DNA from: Pseudomonas sputi
GTDB taxonomy: Bacteria > Pseudomonadota > Gammaproteobacteria > Pseudomonadales > Pseudomonadaceae
Reading direction: 5' to 3'
Length of the DNA: 64,000 nucleotides
Assembly: GCF_021603585.1 (NCBI RefSeq)
Contig: NZ_BQHI01000001.1
Span: 1 to 64,000, forward strand
Below the pieces are notes generated by a model that had not been told where the DNA came from, did no database searches, and saw only the letters and a list, made by a program, of their open reading frames with translations. Positions within the stretch are counted from its first letter, which is position 1, and every line of letters begins with the position of its first letter. Shown here piece by piece: positions 1 to 7,520 of this stretch. The translations under genes and the position numbers were made by a program.

Positions 1-40
1 GGGGAGAGTGGCTGGAGGGCGCCTAAACAGGGCGTAAATA

Positions 41-49
41 GGGGGGGGG
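41..49. repeat. nine-G homopolymer
   Basis: Nine consecutive G residues lie in the AT-rich leader about 200 bases before the KAP gene. No gene is seen across it. It could slip during replication or be a sequencing length error, so the exact length should not be trusted. Confidence 0.5.
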
Positions 50-79
50 CGTAGCTTAAAAAAGGGCCTCAAGGAATAA

Positions 80-256
80 ATCAGTTCAAATTTTTCCTTA
101 GGTGACGGACCTAAGCGTAGACACCTGCCAAAGAGTAGAATTTTTTTCGGGGCCTCTGCAACATGGGAAGTAGCGCTGCTACTATGCTTCGGAATAATTG
201 AAGGGGCAGGCTTTTTGGGCATCCTTTTATTGGTTCTCTGTATATGGAAATTTTAA
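80..256 (+). other. open frame without a normal start, encoding a hydrophobic segment
   Basis: The 243 bases before the KAP gene hold no convincing gene. One frame is open from the stop at 77-79 to the TAA at 254-256, overlapping the KAP start. Its end would encode a hydrophobic stretch (ALLLCFGIIEGAGFLGILLL) followed by VLCIWKF, which looks like a transmembrane helix. There is no ATG, GTG or early TTG start. It may be a decayed gene end, a short membrane peptide using an unusual start, or chance. Confidence 0.2.
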
Positions 257-258
257 TT

Positions 259-1647
259 ATGAATCAAGAAATTCTGCTTGATGACCTTCCTACTCTTGAA
301 GATAAACTGGAGTGGGGAGGGGAATTGAAGAGATTGATTCATCGAGTTGAAAACTGTCCTACTCCACACGTTTTAGGTATTCACGGAAACTGGGGGAGCG
401 GGAAAACTAGTTTTATGAGGCAGCTCCAATATGGTTTGGGTGGTGAGTGTGAAGACGATGGCTCAATAAAAAAGGGGCAAGTTGCGAGGAAGCAAAAAGC
501 GAAAAAGGCTATTGCGACGGTTTGGTTCGATTCTTGGCGGTATCAGCACGAGCCGACACCGGTTGTAGCTCTACTTCAGGAGATGCGAAGGCAGCTTGCA
601 ATAATGCCAGCTGTAAAGGAGAAGTTTTTAAAGTTTAGTGAAATTGCACTACGTTATACACTCGATGGTCTTAGTGATGTAGGTAAGGCAATTGGGATTG
701 AGGCGCTGCCAAGTGGAGAGAAAATTCAGAAAATTGGTGAGGCCTGGGAATCAAGGCATCATGCTCAAGCACTAAATACGGATTCAATAAGAAAGCATTT
801 GCATGAAACTATAGTTAGTTTGTTACCTAACGGTGAACGATCGAGAATTGTCGTATTTATAGATGATTTAGATCGTTGTAATCCGAAGGCTGCAATTAGA
901 CTTCTGGAAGGTTTGAAGATTTATTTGAATCTGCCTAACTGTGTTTTCGTTATTGGTATGAATGAAAGTGTTGTTCTTGATGCGATAAGAGATGAGATAT
1001 CAGCCCCAAGTAATGCTACTCCACAGGAGATGCATTTGCATGCTAGCCATTATTTGGAGAAAATCTGCACTGATGTGTATCGACTTCCGTTGCCCGATAA
1101 TTCAACTGCTTTGTTTAGTAAGCTATTGTCTGCTTCCGTTTCTGTAGAGTATGTGAATGCATTTAACTTGTGTGTCGGAAATACTGTATGCTTGCCTCCC
1201 AATCCCCGGCGTTTAAAAGCACTGGCCAATCAATGGGCAAGGTTTTCTGGTTGCATTGCTTTTCCCTCAACTGTAGAAGAGCAAAAGATCTGGGCTGCGA
1301 GAGTTATTGTGGCAGCTTATATTCATCAGTTTCACCGAGATATTTGGGAGCGATGGCATCATAATTTGGATTTTTGGGGAGATTTTTTAGCTTGGTGTAA
1401 TGGAGAAAGAAGTTTTGCTCCAAATGGTGCTGTAATGACTCCGAGTTGGGCTCAAGCCCTCAAACTGACGACGAGAGTTTCTAATGCTGGGGCAGGGGGA
1501 GCTCCAGCATGGGCATTACAGTATCCTAATCCTGGAGATATCGATGTTTTTTGGGTGGATGAATTGATTCGTGAGTATCGTGATCATTTGCGCCCAATAG
1601 ATTTTCAAGGTTTATTGTCCGGAAAACAGATTGTGAAGAAGGTCTAA
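259..1647 (+). CDS. KAP-family P-loop NTPase, first gene of a KAP/NACHT pair
   Basis: A KAP-type STAND-related ATPase. Counting from the upstream ATG at 244, the Walker A loop is GIHGNWGSGKTS at residues 45-56 and the Walker B strand is VVFIDDLDRCNP near residues 202-213; the DDLDR form is typical of KAP. A region of about 150 residues after the ATPase core resembles nothing I recognise. I see no clear membrane segment, although many KAP proteins have one. I prefer the ATG at 259 because GGAA lies nine bases before it; the ATG at 244 has no Shine-Dalgarno. The gene is AT-rich and uses ATA, TTA and AGA codons, unlike the rest of the window. It is separated by one base from the NACHT gene, so the two are probably co-translated. 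KAP proteins include the phage-exclusion protein PifA; a defence role here is inference. Confidence 0.85.
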   Translation: MNQEILLDDLPTLEDKLEWGGELKRLIHRVENCPTPHVLGIHGNWGSGKTSFMRQLQYGLGGECEDDGSIKKGQVARKQKAKKAIATVWFDSWRYQHEPTPVVALLQEMRRQLAIMPAVKEKFLKFSEIALRYTLDGLSDVGKAIGIEALPSGEKIQKIGEAWESRHHAQALNTDSIRKHLHETIVSLLPNGERSRIVVFIDDLDRCNPKAAIRLLEGLKIYLNLPNCVFVIGMNESVVLDAIRDEISAPSNATPQEMHLHASHYLEKICTDVYRLPLPDNSTALFSKLLSASVSVEYVNAFNLCVGNTVCLPPNPRRLKALANQWARFSGCIAFPSTVEEQKIWAARVIVAAYIHQFHRDIWERWHHNLDFWGDFLAWCNGERSFAPNGAVMTPSWAQALKLTTRVSNAGAGGAPAWALQYPNPGDIDVFWVDELIREYRDHLRPIDFQGLLSGKQIVKKV

Positions 1648-1648
1648 A

Positions 1649-4570
1649 ATGAAAACTACTTCAGCTCAGCTCATTGGCTTGTGGGACGACGTAGATCTTC
1701 GAGTTTATTTAGGGGAAGTCAAAAGGCGCCACGGCGTTGTTGAAGTGTTGGCATTGCCTTCGATGCATGATCTTCCTCCAATTCAAATAGAAACGCTATT
1801 TGTTCAGCCACAAGTGTCTACGGAACCTGTGAGTGCTGACAATGATCCCACCACTTGGCCCTCAGGAGATACACTTCTTTCTGAACTTCAGAAATTTGGG
1901 CAGTTGGTTGTTTTAGGGGATCCGGGCGGTGGAAAGACTACCTTGAGCAACTGGCTCGCTTGGAGACTTTCGTCGGGATTAACAACGCCTCTTCCTGAAT
2001 ATTTGGATAATCGTGTTCCTCTGCCTTGTATTCTTCGAGATATTCATGCGTCAGTATTTTCGGAAGATTTCAGTATATCCGATTTGGCTTGCTATATTTC
2101 AAAGCAATTGCTGGGTGAGAAATCTTCAGAAAAGCTGGAGGCTTCTTTAAGGAAGCGTGTCGAAGCAGGAGAATATGTACTTATACTGGACGGTGTCGAT
2201 GAGATACCACTTGAGAATAGATATGTTGTCTCAAACTGGATGAGGATTGCTCATGGACAGAACGCCTGTGTTCTTGCAACCTCTCGAATTGTTGGTTACG
2301 AAGATGGGCCTGTTGATCGTCCGGCAAAAAATATCTCTGTAGAAGATGCGAATAAAAAGCTAGTCGATTTTAAAAGTTCGGTAGAACTGGTTTCCTCCCA
2401 TATAATAAAAAAGGGAAGGCCCTATGGGAGTGGGTATAAATCCCTTGATATGAATTTTGATTCTTATCGCTGGGCTCAAATCAGATACCTAATGCCCTTT
2501 GATCAGAATAAAATCGCTCTATTTTCAGAAAATTGGTATAGGCAGCGTTGTCATACCGAGCAAGAAGCACGCCAGCGTACGACGGATTTACTTGTCTCAT
2601 TGAGTCAGTCGGAAGTGACGCAAAAGTTAGCGCGCACTCCAAATTTGTTGAGTTTGATGGCTATTGTGCATCGAGAACGTGCACATTTGCCTGATGGAAA
2701 AGCGTTGCTTTATGATGAAATTGTAAATGCATATATTAATACTATCGACAAACAGCGAAAAATTGATCCGGGTGATGCGTTAGCTCCATATACTTGGAAA
2801 GAACGGAAGTCTTGGCTGGCTTATGTCGGCTTCAAAATGCAGCAACTACGTGGGACGAGTGGAGTACAAGAGCGAAACTCTGGCGTGTTAGTGGATGAGA
2901 GTAGTGTGGAAGCGTGGTTGACTGAAGCATTAATGGTTTCAGGAGTTGCTTCCGCTTCTAATGCAGCGAAAACATTCTTGAGTTGGGTAGCACGACGAAG
3001 TGGCCTGCTACTTCCTCGAGGAGAAGGTAAGTATGCATTTGTTCATTTAAGCTTCCAAGAGTATTTTTGTGCATGCTATTTGGAGTCTTGTATAGTTCGA
3101 CCAGCGTTTATACGTAACAAACTCTCAAAAGACGAAGTGGTGACTAGAGAGAGCTTGGCTAGCTGGGGTGAGTACTATGCATGGCTTGAGACCTTTGTAT
3201 TTTTATTTGAGTTGATCTCGGCGGAGAGGGGGGCGGATTGGGTTGAGGATCTTGCGAGTATAATGTTCGATTCGCAATCTGAGTTTGATTCTAATATCGC
3301 CGAACTGGCTGCGAGGCTACTGAAAAATAAACATATTCGGCTTGATGAGTTTTGGAGAGATCGTCTCGCAGATGGTTGTAGTGTTATTGCTCTTCGTGAG
3401 TGGGAACATTTGGGGATGTCTAGTTCAAGTACGGTTTTATTGTCCCTTGTTGCGCAAGGGTATGCCCATGTTGTGAGTCAACCTAGAGAGGAAGAGGGGG
3501 AGGATCAAGCAATTGATAAATATACCTCCTCCGTGGCTGGTATTTTTTCTCCCGAAAAAGTTAGGGTTTTGATAGTTTGTCAGTCATCGGAGAACTTCTT
3601 AGGTGTAGATTCTTCTATTTTGTTCAGTAGTCTTAAATGCTTGGTTTTAGATGGTGGAAACGTTGCTGATTTGTCACGGATAAAGTTTTCTAAAGGTTTG
3701 AGAGTTTTGAAGTTGCGTGACTTGCCCGTTCAAGAAATTTCACCAATTGCTAGCCTTAAAAATTTGGAAGAGTTGGAGGTGGATGGCCTAGCGCTTTCAG
3801 ACTTGTCTGCAATTTCTTCACTTAAAAAGCTGTCTTCTCTGGAATTGTCTGGAATGGATGTTGGTGATCTGACTTCGGTCAGTCTTCTTAAGAAGATTAA
3901 TTCGCTCACTGTCCGCAGAATGCCAGTAGCAAATCTAGACTTCTTATCAACAGTAAAGAAGTTAGGGTATCTGGTTCTGGATACGGTAGAGGTTTGTGAT
4001 TTGTCAGGTTTGGTGTCTATTGGGAAATTGGGAGGCTTGACGCTTGAAAAGCTACCGTTAAAGAGCATTGAAAGTTTACGGGGTATGAAAAGGATAGAGC
4101 GACTTTGCTTAGAAGATCTTGAGATTACAAGTCTAAGCGGGATTGAAAGTATTAGTATAGAAGGGTTGGTTGTTTCCCGTTGTTCTATAGTCGATTTTTC
4201 TGATGTGCAAGAAGCTACACTTCGTAGCTTGATGCTGGATACCGTTCCGGTTAATGGTCTGAAATTCGTTTCGCGGTTTAAGAATTTGTTTTCGTTACAT
4301 CTTTTAAATTTGAATGTTGATGATGTTTCGCCTCTGCAAAAACTGAATAATCTTAGAATTTTAACTATTTCGGATCTGGAAGTTTCTGATGTGTCGCCTT
4401 TATCCAAGCTTTCGCAGCTAAGGTACTTGGAAATTTGCTCTAAGTCTGTCTCTGATGTTTCATCGCTGGTTTCACTTTCTTCACTTCGGCATCTCGATCT
4501 CACTGGCTCAAGTGTCAAGGATTATTCTATGTTGGAGAGTACTGTGGGACTCAATATCGCAATGCATTAA
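1649..4570 (+). CDS. NACHT-domain STAND ATPase with C-terminal leucine-rich repeats (NLR-like)
   Basis: A 973-residue protein with animal-NLR-like architecture. Residues 1-80 are a short N-terminal region with no recognisable effector fold. Walker A is GDPGGGKT at 90-97, Walker B is LILDGVDEIP at 178-187, a sensor-like ATSR follows near 215, and FVHLSFQEYFCACYL near residue 465 matches the conserved end of the NACHT helical region. From about residue 655 to 963 there are about thirteen leucine-rich repeats of 22-23 residues, of the form L..L..L.L.....DLS.L..L, close to the internalin type. AAGG before the ATG serves as ribosome site. Known bacterial NACHT proteins act in phage defence; here no nuclease, TIR or pore domain is visible, so the effector may be the KAP partner, the N-terminus or an unknown fold. 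The function is inferred, but the architecture is clear. Confidence 0.88.
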   Translation: MKTTSAQLIGLWDDVDLRVYLGEVKRRHGVVEVLALPSMHDLPPIQIETLFVQPQVSTEPVSADNDPTTWPSGDTLLSELQKFGQLVVLGDPGGGKTTLSNWLAWRLSSGLTTPLPEYLDNRVPLPCILRDIHASVFSEDFSISDLACYISKQLLGEKSSEKLEASLRKRVEAGEYVLILDGVDEIPLENRYVVSNWMRIAHGQNACVLATSRIVGYEDGPVDRPAKNISVEDANKKLVDFKSSVELVSSHIIKKGRPYGSGYKSLDMNFDSYRWAQIRYLMPFDQNKIALFSENWYRQRCHTEQEARQRTTDLLVSLSQSEVTQKLARTPNLLSLMAIVHRERAHLPDGKALLYDEIVNAYINTIDKQRKIDPGDALAPYTWKERKSWLAYVGFKMQQLRGTSGVQERNSGVLVDESSVEAWLTEALMVSGVASASNAAKTFLSWVARRSGLLLPRGEGKYAFVHLSFQEYFCACYLESCIVRPAFIRNKLSKDEVVTRESLASWGEYYAWLETFVFLFELISAERGADWVEDLASIMFDSQSEFDSNIAELAARLLKNKHIRLDEFWRDRLADGCSVIALREWEHLGMSSSSTVLLSLVAQGYAHVVSQPREEEGEDQAIDKYTSSVAGIFSPEKVRVLIVCQSSENFLGVDSSILFSSLKCLVLDGGNVADLSRIKFSKGLRVLKLRDLPVQEISPIASLKNLEELEVDGLALSDLSAISSLKKLSSLELSGMDVGDLTSVSLLKKINSLTVRRMPVANLDFLSTVKKLGYLVLDTVEVCDLSGLVSIGKLGGLTLEKLPLKSIESLRGMKRIERLCLEDLEITSLSGIESISIEGLVVSRCSIVDFSDVQEATLRSLMLDTVPVNGLKFVSRFKNLFSLHLLNLNVDDVSPLQKLNNLRILTISDLEVSDVSPLSKLSQLRYLEICSKSVSDVSSLVSLSSLRHLDLTGSSVKDYSMLESTVGLNIAMH

Positions 4571-4762
4571 TTCTGTGTAGGGTTGATTGCTTTTGACGAC
4601 GAGGGAGCCGTTATGCAGCTTCATCGTAGCTTTTTTGCGATGCTTAACCGACATGGCGGGAATGGTAGCGTTGTAGGGAGTTTCGCCATTGCATTTGTTT
4701 TAGCGTAGTGAGGAGGGGCGCAGGGCGAAAGGGCAGGGTTTGTTAATTTTGGATTTGGAGAT

Positions 4763-4827
4763 GTAATTAATCTGTCCCCAATTCCGCTGCTGACGAGTGT
4801 GGGATATGCGGAATTGATCGCAATTAC
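4763..4827. repeat. imperfect inverted repeat downstream of the NACHT gene
   Basis: Arms GTAATT...AATTCCGC (4763-4787) and GCGGAATT...AATTAC (4808-4827) are complementary in two blocks, with unequal internal gaps. It lies in the 660-base non-coding stretch after the NACHT gene. It could be a decayed mobile-element end or a transcript hairpin. Confidence 0.35.
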
Positions 4828-4860
4828 ATTATTTATGAGAAGTATTTACTCAGCATTCGC

Positions 4861-4900
4861 ACCAATTTAAACAATAAAAAAATTTATTGTTTAAATTGGT
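4861..4900. repeat. perfect 18-bp AT-rich palindrome with AAAA spacer
   Basis: ACCAATTTAAACAATAAA at 4861-4878 is the exact reverse complement of 4883-4900, separated by four A residues. The site is almost pure A/T in a GC-rich genome and sits where base composition returns to normal, at the apparent right edge of the KAP/NACHT island. It could be a recombination site, a protein operator or an unusual terminator. I recognise no named site, and no tRNA lies beside it. Confidence 0.75.
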
Positions 4901-5004
4901 TTCACCATGAGCAGTCAATGCCTACACATCCTTGCGCCACCCCCTACACCTAAGACAGAATCCGCCGGCTTGTGCCTCTAGCACGGGGGTTCTATCGTTC
5001 CTGG

Positions 5005-5225
5005 GTCACTGAAAACCAGTGATCGGGTTTGGTAGCCCGGATTCCGTCAGAAGCACAAGACTACTGTCTTGCGGAGGCTTTCAGTGCCTTCGTTTTATGG
5101 TGGTCATGCGCAGGGCATCTTCGGATGCGCCGGGGTTCCTGACGGCCGGTCTACCAACCTGCGTATGGCCTCCACCCTAGTTTGGTAGCGAAGGTGGCGG
5201 CTCCTAACCTCTTATCCGTCGGGAG
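5005..5225 (+). promoter_or_regulatory. structured 5' leader RNA of the DUF6124-type gene
   Basis: This stretch of about 220 bases packs several strong pairings. There is a hairpin at 5006-5022 (TCACTG/CAGTGA), a six-bp hairpin at 5056-5071 (CAAGAC/GTCTTG) and a UUCG-capped stem at 5115-5128. A 13-bp helix joins 5102-5114 to 5158-5170. CCGTCAG at 5044-5050 pairs with CTGACGG at 5139-5145, and GGTTTGGTAG at 5026-5035 is almost fully complementary to CTACCAACC at 5151-5159. The last two pairings cross the 13-bp helix, so they are either a pseudoknot or alternative folds. TTTGGTAG recurs at 5181-5188, just before the ribosome site GGGAG at 5221-5225. The layout resembles a riboregulator or a C4-type antisense leader; the class is not identified. 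Confidence 0.55.
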
Positions 5226-5232
5226 TTACTCC

Positions 5233-5592
5233 ATGTTCAAACCAACACCCAACCCACCAGAAACCGATCCGGTTTCCCCCTACAAATTCCCCGATTCACG
5301 AACCCTGAACGAAGCCGCCGAGCGCGCCCTCGATCACTACCTCACCCCGCAGCAACGGATCATGGGCAGCCACACCAAACATGACCCGATGTACTTCGCC
5401 AACCCGGCCTACGACACCGAATCCCTGCTCGCCAACGCGAGCGAATCACTGGGATCGGCGAGCGAAATGCTCAACAACCTCGCCGCCACCCTGGAACCCG
5501 CCCACCGCAAAACCGCTATCGGCATTGCGCAGTTGGTGATGTTGGGATCTTTGGCGGTGAATCAGGCGCTGGATAACGTCGAGCCGAAGTAG
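5233..5592 (+). CDS. DUF6124-type small protein
   Basis: A 119-residue protein beginning MFKPTPNPPETDPVSPY, with DAAERALDHYL-like (EAAERALDHYL) and C-terminal LAVNQALDNVEPK features that I recall from the Pseudomonas DUF6124 family (previously DUF3077-like). The role is unknown. It has no signal peptide or membrane segment and is probably an alpha-helical cytoplasmic protein. I chose the ATG at 5233 because GGGAG lies eight bases before it; a longer reading from TTG at 5182 would run through the structured leader. The gene stands alone, and its leader suggests post-transcriptional control. Confidence 0.7.
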   Translation: MFKPTPNPPETDPVSPYKFPDSRTLNEAAERALDHYLTPQQRIMGSHTKHDPMYFANPAYDTESLLANASESLGSASEMLNNLAATLEPAHRKTAIGIAQLVMLGSLAVNQALDNVEPK

Positions 5593-5600
5593 GTCGTTGC

Positions 5601-5643
5601 GACCCTCTGTGGCAAATGGCGCAGCTTGCTGTCGCGGAGGGTC
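5601..5643 (+). terminator. possible hairpin after the DUF6124-type gene
   Basis: GACCCTC at 5601-5607 and GAGGGTC at 5637-5643 can form a seven-bp stem nine bases after the stop codon. There is no T tract, so termination is uncertain. Confidence 0.25.
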
Positions 5644-5696
5644 CGTCACCCGCGTGATGAAGGGAAGGGGAGTAGAGAATGTGCGCACAGCGCAGA

Positions 5697-6101
5697 TTAT
5701 TTTCGATAGTGCCTGGAGATTTCTTTCCATATGTATCTGTACCGGAACTCAAGCCAACGTATCAGCAGTTTGTCTATTTGGCGTCGATAACGGCTGCGCT
5801 CTCGGGCGCTCAGATTTTCACTAATGTCAGACGTTAGTTGTTCAAGGTTGAACGCAGACCAGATCATCGGGATCACTGTCTCAAGGTTCGAATGGCAGAC
5901 AGGTGCGACCTCCTCGTAGAGAATTCGCTTTATTTCTTGCGGGTCGTAATCTTCGGTCTGGCGCGCGATGGATTCGTAGTTGACCTCGTTGTCTACAAAC
6001 GCGTCGGACAGTGCCCAATAGACGTGGGAGCGCTCTTTCTCAGTCGCTAACGCCCAGTCACGCTTGATGGAGGATGTCTTCCCAGTGGTTGGTTCAGCCA
6101 T
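5697..6101 (-). CDS. DUF7079-like small protein of unknown function
   Basis: A 134-residue protein. The core, with HVYWALSDAFVDNEVNYESIA, a short helix pair and EVAPVCHSNL, followed by a W.AF motif, resembles the bacterial DUF7079 family as I remember it; the family assignment is not certain. No signal sequence is present. The C-terminus is rich in Arg, Tyr and Trp. The ATG at 6101 is preferred over the one at 6119 because AGGA lies about ten bases before it. The gene is convergent with the DUF6124-type gene and has no operon partner. Confidence 0.6.
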   Translation of the reverse strand: MAEPTTGKTSSIKRDWALATEKERSHVYWALSDAFVDNEVNYESIARQTEDYDPQEIKRILYEEVAPVCHSNLETVIPMIWSAFNLEQLTSDISENLSARERSRYRRQIDKLLIRWLEFRYRYIWKEISRHYRK

Positions 6102-6119
6102 TTTTTGACGTCCTGTCAT

Positions 6120-6456
6120 GCGATGGTGTCAGCCTTGCTTCTAAGGGCGGCCGTGAATGTGGCTCTCAAACCGCGCAAAAAAACGAAATCGAGTTGATTT
6201 TTTCCGACGCTTAGAGCCGTTAAAAACCTATTATCAGGTCAGGATTTACCAACTGGCTGTTCGACGGCATTGCGTATTCTCTAGGTCTCGTAAGTTGCAA
6301 AAAACTATACCGAGCGAACTGGAAAGCCGATGTAAACCTTTGTGAAAGGCCGAACCTGAACCCACGCTGAAACCCCCGCAAGTTTCATCTCCCCGCCACC
6401 CGCGCAGGCCTACGATCCCTCTACAAGATCCCGACCCCACCTGAGCGCCACACACC
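6120..6456. other. 337-base intergenic region
   Basis: This region separates the divergent DUF7079-like and lipoprotein genes. The half near 6160-6320 is AT-rich and probably holds promoters for both, but I see no operator, repeat or RNA I can name. Confidence 0.4.
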
Positions 6457-6666
6457 ATGAACAATCCACTCAAAGCGCTACTGCTCGTCGCCACCATCTC
6501 GGTTTTAAGCGCCTGCTCCGGCTCCGGTGGCTTGACCACCACTAGTTGTTTCTCCAGCGACTGTCAGTCGCCGCAGGCGCGGAACGTGAATACGTTGAAG
6601 TTCGGCGGGAGCGATATCGGTAACAGTTTCAACCAGTACAGCTCCGGCCTGATGCATGACGACTGA
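6457..6666 (+). CDS. small lipoprotein
   Basis: A 69-residue protein with a type II signal peptide: MNNPLKALLLVATISVLSAC gives a hydrophobic helix and the lipobox LSAC, so Cys20 would be lipidated. The mature part of about 50 residues has Gly/Ser-rich and Asn-rich stretches and no known domain. Serine follows the cysteine, which fits outer-membrane sorting. It stands alone, ending three bases before the end of the convergent PheC-like gene. Confidence 0.65.
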   Translation: MNNPLKALLLVATISVLSACSGSGGLTTTSCFSSDCQSPQARNVNTLKFGGSDIGNSFNQYSSGLMHDD

Positions 6667-6669
6667 GGT

Positions 6670-7461
6670 TTACGGGGCCGCGGGTACGGCGATCCATTCG
6701 CTCAGGACTTTCTGGTATTGGCCGGTGACTTTGCTCAGGTGCAGCCACTGGTCGACGTAGAGTTTCCAGCTGATGTCGTCGCGCGGCAGCAGGTAGGCTT
6801 TTTCGCCGTATTGCATGAACTGGCTCGGGTTGACGGCGCACAGGCCGGGTTTGAGTTTCTGCTGGTAGAGGGCTTCGGAGGCGTCGGTGATCATCACGTC
6901 GGCCTTGTTGTCGAGCAGTTGTTCGAAGATGGTCACGTTGTCGTGCAAGGCCAGTTGCGCCTTGGGCAGGAAGGCGTGGACGAAGGCTTCGTTGGTGCCG
7001 CCGGCGGGTTCGACCAGGCGCACGTTCGGCTGGTTGATCTGGTCGATGGTCTGGTATTTGGACTGGTCGGCGCAGCGCACCAGCGGGATCTTGCCGTCGA
7101 CGTCGAGGGTGTTGCTGAAGAAGGCTTTTTTCTGGCGTTCGAGGGTCACCGAGATGCCGCCGACCCCGATGTCGCATTTGCCGGCCTGCATGTCCGGCAT
7201 CAGGGTTTTCCAGGTGGTCTGCACCCATTCGACCTTGACGCCGAGGCTGTCGGCCAGGGTTTGCGCCATGGCGATGTCGATGCCTTCGAAGCCGCCGTCC
7301 GGGCGTTTGAAGGTGTAGGGTTTGTAGTCGCCGGTGGTGCAGACGCGCAACTGGCCTTGTTGTTGAATGGTGTCGAGGTGCGAGGCCGGTTCCTGTGCCT
7401 GGGCCGCGCCGGCCATGGCCAGCAGGCCGCAGAAGATCATCGTGCTTTTTGGAATCGTCAT
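6670..7461 (-). CDS. periplasmic solute-binding-fold protein, cyclohexadienyl dehydratase (PheC)-like
   Basis: A 263-residue secreted protein with signal peptide ending AAQAQ near residue 23 and the family 3 solute-binding fold. TTGDYKPYTF, GGISVTLERQ, GGTNE (154-158), DNVTIF and EKAYLLPRDD match Pseudomonas PheC closely. PheC converts prephenate or arogenate to phenylpyruvate or phenylalanine, and its catalytic glutamate lies in GGTNE (Glu158 here). An amino-acid-binding protein is the alternative, since the enzyme evolved from that family. No ABC permease is adjacent, which favours an enzyme. The start at ATG 7461 gives a correct signal peptide; a longer in-frame reading would overlap copD. 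Confidence 0.75.
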   Translation of the reverse strand: MTIPKSTMIFCGLLAMAGAAQAQEPASHLDTIQQQGQLRVCTTGDYKPYTFKRPDGGFEGIDIAMAQTLADSLGVKVEWVQTTWKTLMPDMQAGKCDIGVGGISVTLERQKKAFFSNTLDVDGKIPLVRCADQSKYQTIDQINQPNVRLVEPAGGTNEAFVHAFLPKAQLALHDNVTIFEQLLDNKADVMITDASEALYQQKLKPGLCAVNPSQFMQYGEKAYLLPRDDISWKLYVDQWLHLSKVTGQYQKVLSEWIAVPAAP

Positions 7462-7520
7462 GGAGATCGGGCTTGTGCAGTGGAGGTGCGGGCCAGTGTA
7501 GTGAATGCGTTTACCGGGTG

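Noticed and set aside
3730-4518. Long open frame on the minus strand opposite the LRR region
   Set aside because: Ser/Arg-rich composition, no ribosome site and mirror of the repeat array; the plus-strand NACHT-LRR reading is clearly real.
3613-4540. CRISPR-like repeat array
   Set aside because: The periodicity is at the protein level (LRR); the DNA repeats are diverged and in frame within one gene.
4613-4708. 31-codon ORF after the NACHT gene
   Set aside because: No ribosome site, no recognisable features, too short to support.
4900-5000. tRNA or att site flanking the island
   Set aside because: No tRNA cloverleaf or integrase gene seen near the palindrome.
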